From Alphaproteobacteria bacterium (GTDB taxonomy: Bacteria > Pseudomonadota > Alphaproteobacteria > Rs-D84 > CASDRH01): a DNA stretch of 64,000 nt. The stretch lies in assembly GCA_025210155.1 (NCBI GenBank), contig JAOASE010000004.1, positions 1 to 64,000 of the forward strand, written 5' to 3'. The position numbers were made by a program, and so were the translations under genes. The notes under the pieces were generated by a model that was given only the letters and a program-made list of their open reading frames with translations, was not told where the DNA came from and did not search any database. Positions 16,214-25,291 of the stretch are shown piece after piece; positions within the stretch are counted from its first letter, which is position 1, and every line of letters starts with the position of its first letter.

Positions 16214-17080
16214 TTATTCATCGCCAAGTCTTCCGGCTACGATGTCGAGAAGTTCATTTGTGATTTCCTCTTGTCGTTTTTCCTGTTGGACCTTGCTCAT
16301 TTGCTCAATTTGTTCTTTAACATTCTTTTCAGATCTATCTAGAAGCATTGTTCTGTTAAAGTGTTCTGCTAGCAAAGAATTAATCAAAATTTTGTAAATC
16401 TCTACGAAAATGTATTGTCTCACAAGAGCCTTGTAGTTGTCCTTTTTATTTCCAACTATCATTGGTATTTGCCCTCTTTTCCATTTCTTTTTACTAATTC
16501 TTGAAAGGAATTCTTCATCAAGTGGGAATACTTTTTCTGTGATAGTTTCTAGCATAACATTGTCTTTCTTTTTGTTATAAACTAGATATACATTTTCAAC
16601 GCCCTTCTCGTATTCATCCCTTAATCTTAGAACTATATCTTCTGCTACTTTAACAACGGACTTGATGTTCGTTGGCATTTTATAGAAATCAACAACCTTA
16701 TCTTTTTCTGTAAATCTGGCATAAAGAGATTTACCATAAATAAGATATCTAGCATTAGCTCTTTGTTCTGGATTTATTTTCTTCTCTTCATTTATTACTA
16801 ATTGATTGAAGTTTCCTACTAGACCTTGGTCAGTTCCTATGAATATATAAAGGCTTTTTTTCTTGTTGTTAGGGATTGTATCCTTACTTTGAAAACCTTT
16901 ATTTATAAGATATATTCTCAAACCATCAATAATGTTTTTAGCGTAGAAATTCATACCTTCCGATGCTTTGTTATATTGATTGATTTGAACAAAAGACATC
17001 ATCTTCATACTTTTAATAATAGTTTGAAGTTTGACGGCAGTGTTAATCTTTTTCTTAATAGTGTCTTTAGTCTCTATCAT
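16214..17080 (-). CDS. atpG: F-type ATP synthase subunit gamma
   Basis: The 288-residue protein forms the central rotor shaft. The N-terminal helix (KKKINTAVKLQTIIKSMKMMSFVQINQ) is the conserved gamma start. The C-terminal helix block, HFNRTMLLDRSEKNVKEQ through KRQEEITNELLDIVAG, matches the other end of the coiled coil. It is the last gene of the operon, followed at once by the terminator. A 175-base gap holding an interspersed repeat separates it from atpA. Confidence 0.95.
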   Translation of the reverse strand: MIETKDTIKKKINTAVKLQTIIKSMKMMSFVQINQYNKASEGMNFYAKNIIDGLRIYLINKGFQSKDTIPNNKKKSLYIFIGTDQGLVGNFNQLVINEEKKINPEQRANARYLIYGKSLYARFTEKDKVVDFYKMPTNIKSVVKVAEDIVLRLRDEYEKGVENVYLVYNKKKDNVMLETITEKVFPLDEEFLSRISKKKWKRGQIPMIVGNKKDNYKALVRQYIFVEIYKILINSLLAEHFNRTMLLDRSEKNVKEQIEQMSKVQQEKRQEEITNELLDIVAGRLGDE

Positions 17081-17083
17081 TTT

Positions 17084-17245
17084 ATCATTCGTCTTTTAAA
17101 CGAATTTAATCCGAAATAACGATTGTTAAAATCCAGTCATTTATTATTTATAAACTCCTTAGAATTTTAAAATCAATTTCGAATTCCTTCGCTTAAAATA
17201 CTCTGCTAAAAACATAATATTTTCTGCGAAGAATTCGTTTCATCA
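17084..17245 (-). repeat. Interspersed intergenic repeat, copy upstream of atpG
   Basis: This copy shares with those before atpF and atpE the order (minus strand) ACGAATTCTTCG, GTATTTTAAGCGAAG, TTAAAATTCTAAGGAG, TTTATAAATAATAAATGACT and AAAAGACGAA. GAATTCTTCGC faces GCGAAGGAATTC, so a large stem is possible. The short leader frame seen in its sisters is broken here after four codons. Confidence 0.6.
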
Positions 17246-17255
17246 TTTTAGTTTT

Positions 17256-18779
17256 TTATTTATCTTCGTCTTTACTTATATAACCTGCTTTTAGAAGCGT
17301 TTTTTCCATTAGGTTATAAAGTTTCTTTTCTATTTCATCAGTGAATTTAGCACCTTTTTCAAGAGCTTCAATTTCTTCACTCATTTTATCTCTTACAGTC
17401 TTAATAAGAAGTTCTTCTGCAGCTTCAAGATTTTCTAGAGAAACTGTATCAGCAAGACCTGAAATGATCATATACATAGAAATTGTTTGATCTCCTACTG
17501 ACATAGGTTTCAATTGGTCTTGTTTTAATATCTCTCTAACTCTAGCACCTCTGTCTAGGATTTTTTTAGTTGCTGCGTCAACCTGAACACCGAACTTAGT
17601 GAAACTTTCTAGTTCTTCGAATTGAGCATAACTGTTCTTTAAATCACCTGACAATTTCTTGTAAACAGGAAGTTGAGCATTAGAACCCACACGAGAAACT
17701 GAAATACCTATGTTGATAGCTGGAAGGAAACCTTTTTGGAATCTGTTGTTAGATAACATGATTTGTCCGTCCGTGATAGATATCAAGTTTGTTGGGATAT
17801 ATGCTGAAACGTTTTCACCTTGAGTTTCGCAAATTGGTAGTGCTGTTAAACTACCCTTTCCTTTAAGGTTTGAAGCTCTTTCAAGAAGTCTTGAGTGTAG
17901 GTAGAAAATATCACCTGGGTATGCTTCTCTTCCTGGAGGTCTTTTTAGGTATAATGCTACTTGTCTGTAGGCTTTTGCGTGTTCTGTTAAGTTGTCGTAT
18001 ACGCAAACAACGTCTTTACCTTTATCCATAAAATATTCACCAATTGCTGTGGCAGAATATGGAGCTAAGAATTGTTGACCCGATGGGCTGTCACCTGTAG
18101 ACACTACTATAACAACATTTTTGAATGCATCATGTTTCTTTAGTGTTTCTATCATATTGGCAATAGAAGATGCTTTTTGACCTATAGCACAATAAACTGA
18201 GATTACGCCTGTATCTTTTTGGTTTATTATTGCGTCTAGAGCGATTGCTGTTTTACCCGTTTGTCTATCACCTAGGATAAGTTCTCTTTGCCCTCTTCCG
18301 ATAGGAATGATAGAGTCAACTGCTTTGATACCTGTTTGGAATGGCACTTCAACACCTTCTCTTTCCATAATACCTGCAGCTTCTTTTTCGATAAGGTATT
18401 TAGTTGTGAATTTTTCTAATTCTTTTCCGTCTAATGGATTTCCTAGAGGATCAACAACTCTACCTAGGATGCTATCACCAACTGGAACTGAAGCTAATTC
18501 ATTTGTTCTGTAAGCTTTATCACCTGATTTGATAGCTTCTCCATCTGTAAGAACAACTGCTTTTACAGTTTCTTCTGATAGAGACATAACGAAACATTTT
18601 CTATCTTTAATTTCTACGATTTCGTCTACTTTAACGTCTGACAAACCTTTGATTTCTATGATATCACCGACGATACTTTCTACGAAACCAACTTCACTTA
18701 TTTTTGTAGAACCAACACTTTTTTCTCTATTTGAAAAGTTCTTCATTGAGCTCTCTATTGTTTCTTTTAATTGACTCAT
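17256..18779 (-). CDS. atpA: F-type ATP synthase subunit alpha
   Basis: The 507-residue non-catalytic nucleotide-binding subunit of the F1 hexamer. P-loop GDRQTGKT is near residue 170, followed by VYCAIGQKAS. The conserved alpha signature PAINIGISVSRVGS near residue 360 is intact. Its start codon lies 19 bases after the stop of atpF. Confidence 0.97.
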   Translation of the reverse strand: MSQLKETIESSMKNFSNREKSVGSTKISEVGFVESIVGDIIEIKGLSDVKVDEIVEIKDRKCFVMSLSEETVKAVVLTDGEAIKSGDKAYRTNELASVPVGDSILGRVVDPLGNPLDGKELEKFTTKYLIEKEAAGIMEREGVEVPFQTGIKAVDSIIPIGRGQRELILGDRQTGKTAIALDAIINQKDTGVISVYCAIGQKASSIANMIETLKKHDAFKNVVIVVSTGDSPSGQQFLAPYSATAIGEYFMDKGKDVVCVYDNLTEHAKAYRQVALYLKRPPGREAYPGDIFYLHSRLLERASNLKGKGSLTALPICETQGENVSAYIPTNLISITDGQIMLSNNRFQKGFLPAINIGISVSRVGSNAQLPVYKKLSGDLKNSYAQFEELESFTKFGVQVDAATKKILDRGARVREILKQDQLKPMSVGDQTISMYMIISGLADTVSLENLEAAEELLIKTVRDKMSEEIEALEKGAKFTDEIEKKLYNLMEKTLLKAGYISKDEDK

Positions 18780-18798
18780 TCTTTATATCCTTTGCCTT

Positions 18799-19566
18799 TT
18801 ACTTTTTAACCTTGTATGAAGCGTTAATTGCTTTATCAATTGCTTTTTTAAAGTTCTTTGTATAGCTTTCTACATTCCAAGCTATACTTTTAGAATTTAT
18901 GATTATTTCTATACCTGTAGATCTTTCTTTGTTATGAGAAAATTCTACAAAATTATTTTTATTTTCTGATTTAACAATCTTTTCAATTTCAGCTTTATCT
19001 TCTTTAGAAACTGTGTAAGAAGTTAATACTTTGATTGCTTCTTTAGTATTTTCCTTAAGATTTATACCCTGTTTTCTTTTATAGTCTTTGTTAGAAAGTT
19101 TAGATATGAATAGTTTTGTAATTCTTTCTTCTAAAGTTTCATCTGATAGATCTTTGATTGCTGAACTTATTTCTTTTTCAAATAATCCTGAAACCTTTTC
19201 TTTCATAGAGTTATAGAAGTCTTCACTTTCTTTTTGTAAAGATTGGTGAATACCTTCTCTTTTTTCTGTTTCTACTATATCTAACTTTTCGTTTAACTTT
19301 TGTCTTTCAGCTGATGCCCAATCTTCTAGTTCATCCTCTTTTTGAATTTTGTATTCTTCAAAAGAAGCTTGCATTTCTTCTAGTTTAAGACGTTCTTTAT
19401 CCGCCTTAGATTCTGCTATCTTTCCAGCTTTTAATCTTTTTTGAATTTCTTTTTCTCTTGCATCCATTGCATTTGTTATTGGTCTATATAGGTATTTCTT
19501 TAATATCCACATTAATATAAAGAAATTTAACATTTGGATTATTATTGTAAATGCATCTATTTTCAT
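18799..19566 (-). CDS. atpF: N-type ATP synthase subunit b with delta-like C-terminal extension
   Basis: At 255 residues it is about 100 longer than a usual b subunit. One N-terminal membrane helix (FTIIIQMLNFFILMWILKKY) is followed by a long Lys/Glu coiled coil to about residue 150. A globular segment then ends FKKAIDKAINASYKVKK. No separate delta (atpH) gene exists in the operon. In N-type ATPases the long b subunit is thought to take over the delta role, and this length fits. A short leader frame (19563-19625) ends in an ATGA overlap with this start. Confidence 0.88.
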   Translation of the reverse strand: MKIDAFTIIIQMLNFFILMWILKKYLYRPITNAMDAREKEIQKRLKAGKIAESKADKERLKLEEMQASFEEYKIQKEDELEDWASAERQKLNEKLDIVETEKREGIHQSLQKESEDFYNSMKEKVSGLFEKEISSAIKDLSDETLEERITKLFISKLSNKDYKRKQGINLKENTKEAIKVLTSYTVSKEDKAEIEKIVKSENKNNFVEFSHNKERSTGIEIIINSKSIAWNVESYTKNFKKAIDKAINASYKVKK

Positions 19567-19625
19567 TTTTTACCTTCGTCTTTTGCACGAATTGTTGCAA
19601 AAACTGCGTTTAAAAATTCAGTCAT
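19563..19625 (-). CDS. Possible 20-codon leader peptide coupled to atpF
   Basis: ATG at 19625 opens a frame MTEFLNAVFATIRAKDEGK and stops with TGA overlapping the atpF ATG. A good Shine-Dalgarno (AAGGAG) lies 13 bases upstream of the ATG, better than anything directly before atpF except GAAGG. It lies inside the interspersed repeat. It could couple translation of atpF, or be a chance product of the repeat. Confidence 0.35.
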   Translation of the reverse strand: MTEFLNAVFATIRAKDEGKK

Positions 19626-19722
19626 GTATTATTTATACACTCCTTAAAATTTTAAAACTTGTTTTAACTCTCTTCGCACAAAATACTTGTTTAAAATACT
19701 TATACGAAGAATTCGTCTTTTT
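19570..19722 (-). repeat. Interspersed intergenic repeat, copy upstream of atpF
   Basis: It has the same block order as the copy upstream of atpG, with the core TGTATAAATAATACA (TGTAT and ATACA facing each other across five bases). It begins with GACGAATTCTTCGT and ends with GCAAAAGACGAAGG, whose GAAGG can act as the atpF ribosome-binding site. Confidence 0.65.
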
Positions 19723-19788
19723 CTAAATTTTTCTTTAAAGATTTTTTGGAAGGAAATCTTTGAAAACCTTTTATTAAATAACTATTAA

Positions 19789-20070
19789 TTATTTAACGAA
19801 TTGTTCTGTTGCAAAAGTCCAGAATGGGTTTGCAAAGATCAAAATCATTGAGATTAATAGTGAATAAATAGCAGTTGATTCGATCATCGCCATTGCTACG
19901 AACATTGTACTTCTTAAGTTTGAAGATTCATCAGGTTGTTGAGCCATACCTTTGATAGCTGCTACGGCTGCATTACCTTCTCCAAGAGCTGGACCAATTG
20001 AGCCCATACCCATACATATACTAGCACCGATGATTGAGGCCATTGCTATTGTACTTACCATACTTTCCAT
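19789..20070 (-). CDS. atpE: F-type ATP synthase subunit c, two-carboxylate Na+-type
   Basis: The 93-residue double-hairpin rotor subunit. Helix 1 carries GPALGEG with Glu31 where Na+-dependent c subunits such as that of Ilyobacter have Gln. Helix 2 carries IEST with the ion-binding Glu64, Ser65 and Thr66, and Tyr69 follows. Ser and Thr beside the Glu, plus the Tyr, are the known Na+ signature. A second Glu in helix 1 is the two-carboxylate motif described for the Fusobacterium rotor. Ion specificity is inferred from this. The polar loop RQP-type turn reads QQPDE. Confidence 0.95.
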   Translation of the reverse strand: MESMVSTIAMASIIGASICMGMGSIGPALGEGNAAVAAIKGMAQQPDESSNLRSTMFVAMAMIESTAIYSLLISMILIFANPFWTFATEQFVK

Positions 20071-20135
20071 AATATTTTTCCTTCGTCTTTTGCGTAAACT
20101 AAAGTTGAAATATCAATTATTAAATTATTGGTCAT
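20055..20135 (-). CDS. Possible 26-codon leader peptide overlapping atpE
   Basis: ATG at 20135 opens MTNNLIIDISTLVYAKDEGK and runs six more codons to TAA at 20055-20057, overlapping the first codons of atpE. GGAAG lies about 15 bases upstream of the ATG. The AKDEG residues are shared with the atpF leader because both come from the same repeat (GCAAAAGACGAAGG). Coupling or chance cannot be decided here. Confidence 0.3.
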   Translation of the reverse strand: MTNNLIIDISTLVYAKDEGKILWKVW

Positions 20136-20229
20136 GTATTACTTATACACTTCCAAAATTTAAAATCTATTTCAACATATTTTCCACAAAATACTCGTAT
20201 AAATCCATAACACATACTTTGTGAAAATT
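20083..20229 (-). repeat. Interspersed intergenic repeat, copy upstream of atpE
   Basis: The core GTGTATAAGTAATACATGAC is shared with the atpF copy, with TTTTGGAA before it and GCAAAAGACGAAGG at the end. The upstream third (GTATTTTGTGGAAAATATG) is more diverged. The remaining gap bases to 20346 hold no gene I can support; there is one small GGAC/GTCC inverted repeat near 20278-20289. Confidence 0.6.
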
Positions 20230-20346
20230 TTATTTACATTTTTTCTGTTTTATGAACATTGCTGTTCTGTTTATTTTGGACTGTCGTCCGTTTTGCTTTA
20301 CCTTCCCTACTGTTAATGTTTCAGCATACCCGGTAAAAATTTCGTT

Positions 20347-21114
20347 TTATTTGGTCATATACTTTTCAGATTCTCTATAATCTTCTTCTGTTAAATCACC
20401 CATTGCAGATGATATATATACAAGACCTAGTACTGAGAAGATATATGCTTGGATTGATCCAGTTAATATTCCATATAATTGCATTACTATTGGAAATACC
20501 AATGGTGAAAGTGCCAATAATATTGCTATAATTACTGTTCCACTCATTATGTTTCCATATAACCTAATTGCTAAAGAAGCCGTATTAGAAATGTTACTCA
20601 ATATGTTAAACGGCAACATGAATGGCTTTGGATATAAATATGATAGAAAATATTTTTTTACACCTTCATGTCTTATTCCATAATAGAACACTGAGAACAA
20701 TATTAATAAACTAAATGCTAAAGTCGTACTGAAAGAACCTGTTGGAGGTTGATATCCTTCCCATGTTTGACTTATTGGGCTATAGAAATATAGCGGTAAT
20801 ATTGAAGATAAATTTGATATAAATATGAATAAGAATAAACTACCTATAAGTGGAAGGAATTGAGATGGTTCCCTTCTTGATATTTGAGCTATCTGGCTTT
20901 TAGTTCCTTCTACTACTACCTCTACTACGTTTTGAAGTCTTGGTATTTTTATATCACCCTTTAAATTCTTTGTTAAAAGTTTTAGTGATATTGCTATGAA
21001 TAGCATTATTATCCAAGTTCCAACTATGGTCATGTTAATGTTAACCGGTATAGTACGACCCATAATTTCGAAGTTCTTTGCATAAAAGACTATTGTATCT
21101 GGCGATATATCCAT
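20347..21114 (-). CDS. atpB: F-type ATP synthase subunit a
   Basis: The 255-residue polytopic stator subunit. The essential arginine lies in SLAIRLYGNIMSG, the conserved helix facing the c ring, and the last helix block QAYIFSVLGLVYISSA is present. It starts with DISPDTIVFYAKNFEIM, lacking a long N-terminal extension. A 172-base gap with an interspersed repeat separates it from atpR. Confidence 0.96.
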   Translation of the reverse strand: MDISPDTIVFYAKNFEIMGRTIPVNINMTIVGTWIIMLFIAISLKLLTKNLKGDIKIPRLQNVVEVVVEGTKSQIAQISRREPSQFLPLIGSLFLFIFISNLSSILPLYFYSPISQTWEGYQPPTGSFSTTLAFSLLILFSVFYYGIRHEGVKKYFLSYLYPKPFMLPFNILSNISNTASLAIRLYGNIMSGTVIIAILLALSPLVFPIVMQLYGILTGSIQAYIFSVLGLVYISSAMGDLTEEDYRESEKYMTK

Positions 21115-21132
21115 ATTACTTTCCTTTGCAAT

Positions 21133-21282
21133 ATTACGGTTTCAAATATTTTACCTTATCTAATCGCAAGAAATAATTTTAATCTTTGGCAATTGAGTAT
21201 TACCTATACACAATACCAAATATGAAAATCATTTTTGCTTCTATCTAAAGCAAACTATTTAAAACTCTGAGAATAAAGCTTT
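21133..21282 (-). repeat. Interspersed intergenic repeat, copy upstream of atpB (type B)
   Basis: On the minus strand it reads TAGTTTGCTTTAGATAGAA, then AAAATGATTTTCATATTTGG, the core GTGTATAGGTAATACTC, AATTGCC and TTGCGATTAGAT. All these blocks recur in the same order in the copy upstream of the CoA-ligase-like gene (30757-30985). Confidence 0.75.
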
Positions 21283-21286
21283 CCTA

Positions 21287-21583
21287 TTAACTTTTTTCGT
21301 TTTCTTTAATTTGTTTTTTTACTTTTGATACTGATATCTTTTTTATTATGATAAAAGCTATCATTGCTCCAGCCAACCCTTCTGCATTAAATTGTTTCAC
21401 AATTATATAGAAAGAAACTGCGACAAAAAGCATTCTAAGTATGAAGCTTTTAAGCAACATAGCTTTATCTTTGTGTATAGCATCTTTCTCTCTACCCATC
21501 TTTTCTATTGTTTTAAACATCGCATAGAAAAAGATTGCAAACAGTGGAATGCCTAATAAAAATCCATATATTAAATTATTCAT
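21287..21583 (-). CDS. atpR: N-ATPase subunit AtpR
   Basis: A 98-residue membrane protein with three predicted helices. The central helix contains SFILRMLFVAVSFYIIV, where an Arg in the membrane is a feature of the AtpR family. AtpR occurs only in N-type ATPase operons and is thought to help load or assemble the c ring. It overlaps the atpQ stop by one base. A diverged second copy lies at 28816-29085. Confidence 0.85.
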   Translation of the reverse strand: MNNLIYGFLLGIPLFAIFFYAMFKTIEKMGREKDAIHKDKAMLLKSFILRMLFVAVSFYIIVKQFNAEGLAGAMIAFIIIKKISVSKVKKQIKENEKS

Positions 21584-21912
21584 TATTTCTTTTCCTCAGA
21601 GGCTTGCTCGTTAGCAATTCTCTTTGCCCTATTTTTATCTATTTGTTTTAGCTCTTTACGAGTTATTATAAATGTATTAATTAAGCCAACTCCTAATCCT
21701 ATTAAGATGCTTGTTAGCATATAATTATCGTTGTGCTTGCAACTGTAGTAATGACCTATGAATAATGCAATAACTATTGGCAGAGCAAGACCGAAACCTA
21801 TTTCTCCAAGAATGTTATATTCATGAAGATCTCCTACTGGACGTTTTTTTCTAGATTTAGAATTAATCTTATCCTTTATTACTGCTCTTAGTCTTTTTTC
21901 TTTTTTCTTCAT
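21583..21912 (-). CDS. atpQ: N-ATPase subunit AtpQ (AtpZ/AtpI-like)
   Basis: The 109-residue protein has a basic N-terminus of about 25 residues and two membrane helices, GEIGFGLALPIVIALFIGHY and LTSILIGLGVGLINTF, then a charged tail. The Gly-rich first helix and G-x-G-x-x-N second helix match the AtpZ/AtpI-type family. Gene order atpC-atpQ-atpR-atpB is that of N-ATPase operons. A paralogue lies at 29085-29399. Confidence 0.85.
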   Translation of the reverse strand: MKKKEKRLRAVIKDKINSKSRKKRPVGDLHEYNILGEIGFGLALPIVIALFIGHYYSCKHNDNYMLTSILIGLGVGLINTFIITRKELKQIDKNRAKRIANEQASEEKK

Positions 21913-21936
21913 AGCTAGCCCCTCCTACAATTTTAG

Positions 21937-22323
21937 TTATGAATTTCTATGCATAAATCTTGCCATACTAGACTCAAGATATGCTAAAGCTTTTCTTGTT
22001 TCAGCATCACTATTTTGCATTTGGTTAAACTCACAATCTAATTTCTCCATCATATCTTCAAGACTTTCTCCCTCGATAACTCTGAAACTAGATATATGAA
22101 CGTTTTTACCTTTCTTAACGCAAACTCCGAAACCTAAACCAATATAATATCCATCAGGATCTCCACCCTTTTCCCAAATCTTCATCAAATTGGGAGGGAA
22201 TGAAGACGTCATATCTATGTGCTTTCTTTTAAGCATAAATTGACCACTGATGCCATCAATTCTTATCTTTTCAATATGACGTTTCTCAATAAGTCCTGTA
22301 GGTGTTGTTATTACAACTCTCAT
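21937..22323 (-). CDS. atpC: F-type ATP synthase subunit epsilon
   Basis: The 128-residue regulatory F1 subunit. The N-terminal beta-sandwich starts MRVVITTPTGLIEKRHIEKI. The C-terminal helices (MMEKLDCEFNQMQNSDAETRKALAYLESSMARF) are present. It starts three bases after the atpD stop. Placement second in the operon is another N-type trait. Confidence 0.88.
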   Translation of the reverse strand: MRVVITTPTGLIEKRHIEKIRIDGISGQFMLKRKHIDMTSSFPPNLMKIWEKGGDPDGYYIGLGFGVCVKKGKNVHISSFRVIEGESLEDMMEKLDCEFNQMQNSDAETRKALAYLESSMARFMHRNS

Positions 22324-22326
22324 ATC

Positions 22327-23730
<1,404 letters not shown>

Positions 23731-23774
23731 TTAATGGAAAACCTATTATGAAATATAATATTTTTTCCACGCCC

Positions 23775-23802
23775 ATTATACATAAGATAAGGGTTTTTGC
23801 AA
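23775..23802 (-). promoter_or_regulatory. Proximal promoter of the atp operon
   Basis: On the minus strand TTGCAA and TATAAT are 16 bases apart, about 50 bases before the atpD start. The TTGCAA form recurs before tRNA-Arg and fusA, so it seems to be a strong local -35. Confidence 0.7.
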
Positions 23803-23866
23803 CTTTTTTTTCCTATTTTTTCACCCATTTTATAAGACTTTGTTTTATCTTAGGAAATATGAAAAT

Positions 23867-23895
23867 ATTATAACATATTTCGGGAGATTTCTCAA
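23867..23895 (-). promoter_or_regulatory. Distal promoter of the atp operon
   Basis: On the minus strand TTGAGA and TATAAT are exactly 17 bases apart, 143 bases upstream of atpD. Confidence 0.6.
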
Positions 23896-23921
23896 ATTTT
23901 TTAAACAATTTTACGAATCAT

Positions 23922-23950
23922 AAAAAAATAGCCAACTTTATGGCTATTTT
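23922..23950 (-). terminator. Terminator of the ECF sigma operon
   Basis: Stem AAAATAGCCA/TGGCTATTTT with a six-base loop is followed on the minus strand by further T. It lies 22 bases after the stop of the metal-sensor-like gene and insulates the atp promoters. Confidence 0.9.
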
Positions 23951-23972
23951 TGAAGGAGCTTTACATTTTAAA

Positions 23973-24365
23973 TTAATGCCTTTCAAAGATTCTTTTTCTC
24001 TCTTCTAGAGGCATATTTTCGACTCTATTTAGGAAGGTTTCAACCTTTTCTTTTCTCAATTTCAAAACTTGATCTTCCATTAGAGCAAATTCATTTCTTA
24101 CCTTCTTGATATCCACTTCTTCTTCAAGCAAATATTCACTAACTTTTTCCATGTTTGGTAAGATCATAAATTTTAATTCTCTCATATCTTTTCGTGAAAA
24201 TATTTGTCTTACGATCATTATACCTTTACCATGACCTCTTCTAAGATGTTCCATTGGCCATTTTCTATGCATTGGCCTATTACTTCCAATGATAATTCCC
24301 AATAGGAATACGTTTAATAAAATTGAAATCACTATGTATTTGTTATTAATATTTTTATTTTTCAT
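23973..24365 (-). CDS. Periplasmic ZraP/CnrX-like heavy-metal sensor protein
   Basis: The 130-residue protein has one N-terminal membrane anchor (YIVISILLNVFLLGIIIG), a His/Met/Arg-rich stretch (RPMHRKWPMEHLRRGHGKG) and two long amphipathic helices with L-x-x-x-R repeats. This is the layout of CnrX/ZraP-type periplasmic metal sensors. It is the last gene of an operon headed by an ECF sigma factor with a small membrane anti-sigma candidate, as in Cnr systems. A 12-bp hairpin (24387-24423) lies between it and the EF-hand gene. Confidence 0.65.
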   Translation of the reverse strand: MKNKNINNKYIVISILLNVFLLGIIIGSNRPMHRKWPMEHLRRGHGKGIMIVRQIFSRKDMRELKFMILPNMEKVSEYLLEEEVDIKKVRNEFALMEDQVLKLRKEKVETFLNRVENMPLEERKRIFERH

Positions 24366-24386
24366 ATTTTCACCTATATCTTATTT

Positions 24387-24423
24387 AGAGATGGTGCGAG
24401 TAAGAGAGTCCCGCACTATCTCT
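24387..24423 (-). other. Intercistronic hairpin
   Basis: AGAGAT-G-GTGCG faces CGCAC-T-ATCTCT, a 12-bp stem with one wobble pair and a 13-base loop. No T run follows on the minus strand, so partial termination or mRNA processing is more likely than full termination. Confidence 0.5.
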
Positions 24424-24440
24424 ATTTTAGTAAAAAGAAA

Positions 24441-24944
24441 TTAACTTTCAGAAGATCTTCTTCCTCTTCTGCCATTACCTTTTCTTCTTTCTTTTTTAGC
24501 TTCTCTTAATGCTTTGAATTCTTCTTTAGATAGTTCACCATCGCCATCTGTATCAAATTTTTCAAATATCTTACCTTGATTTTCACCAGATCTTTCTTTA
24601 CCGTTACCTTTTCTTTCTCTATCATTTTCAGCTCTTCTTTTCTTTCCAGCTTCTCTCATGGCTTTTAATTCATCTCTAGAAAGTTTTTCATTACCATCAG
24701 TGTCAAACTTTTCAAATACTTCGTCTAATGAAGGCATTTTATCTTTCATCATACCTTTCATAGCAGATCTTTCTTCTTCTGAAAGTTTTCCGTCTTTATC
24801 TGTATCGAATTTTTCTAACATTTTTTCTCTGTTAAATCCACCTTTATTTCCTTCACCTCTTTTTCCACCGAAAAATGCTTCTGATTGACCAGCACTTATT
24901 ACTGCAAATAATGCTGCTAAACTTAATAATGTTACTTTTTTCAT
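24441..24944 (-). CDS. Secreted EF-hand protein
   Basis: The 167-residue protein has a signal peptide (MKKVTLLSLAALFAVISA, then GQSEA). Three EF-hand loops follow: DTDKDGKLSEEE, DTDGNEKLSRDE and DTDGDGELSKEE. The second lacks the usual Gly at loop position 6. Between them are highly basic Lys/Arg/Gly stretches. Expected to bind Ca2+ in the periplasm. In an operon with sigma factor, anti-sigma and a metal-sensor-like protein it may act as sensor, buffer or output of the envelope response. Confidence 0.85.
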   Translation of the reverse strand: MKKVTLLSLAALFAVISAGQSEAFFGGKRGEGNKGGFNREKMLEKFDTDKDGKLSEEERSAMKGMMKDKMPSLDEVFEKFDTDGNEKLSRDELKAMREAGKKRRAENDRERKGNGKERSGENQGKIFEKFDTDGDGELSKEEFKALREAKKERRKGNGRRGRRSSES

Positions 24945-24968
24945 TTTATATATCCTTTTATTGTATTG

Positions 24969-25280
24969 TTATTGTTTTTCCTCAATGTAATACCCATATG
25001 CGATGCTAGACACCATGTAATCATCTGAATTAATTAATTGAGAGTTATTTCCCCCACTAGAAAGTTCCTCCAACCTAGTCCCTAGAGAAAATCCGATTAA
25101 TAGCAAAATTATTGCTAATATTGTTTCTTTTAAAATTAAAAAGTCTAATTTGAAAGATAAAATTGATTTAATAGTTTCTGAAAAATCAGAAATGGAATTT
25201 TGCAGTCTAGGAAATTGTTTTGTAGACGCAACCTCTTTCATTATTTTTTCTTTTAATTTTGTTTCTATTGTTTTGCTCAT
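24969..25280 (-). CDS. Probable membrane anti-sigma factor (CnrY-like position)
   Basis: The 103-residue protein has a soluble N-terminal half of about 45 residues, one membrane helix (ILKETILAIILLLIGFSLG) and about 30 extracytoplasmic residues. It starts 11 bases after the sigma factor gene ends. Size, topology and position are those of a small anti-sigma factor that holds the sigma at the membrane. No zinc-binding ZAS motif is seen. The assignment rests on context. Confidence 0.55.
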   Translation of the reverse strand: MSKTIETKLKEKIMKEVASTKQFPRLQNSISDFSETIKSILSFKLDFLILKETILAIILLLIGFSLGTRLEELSSGGNNSQLINSDDYMVSSIAYGYYIEEKQ

Positions 25281-25291
25281 TATATGACCTT

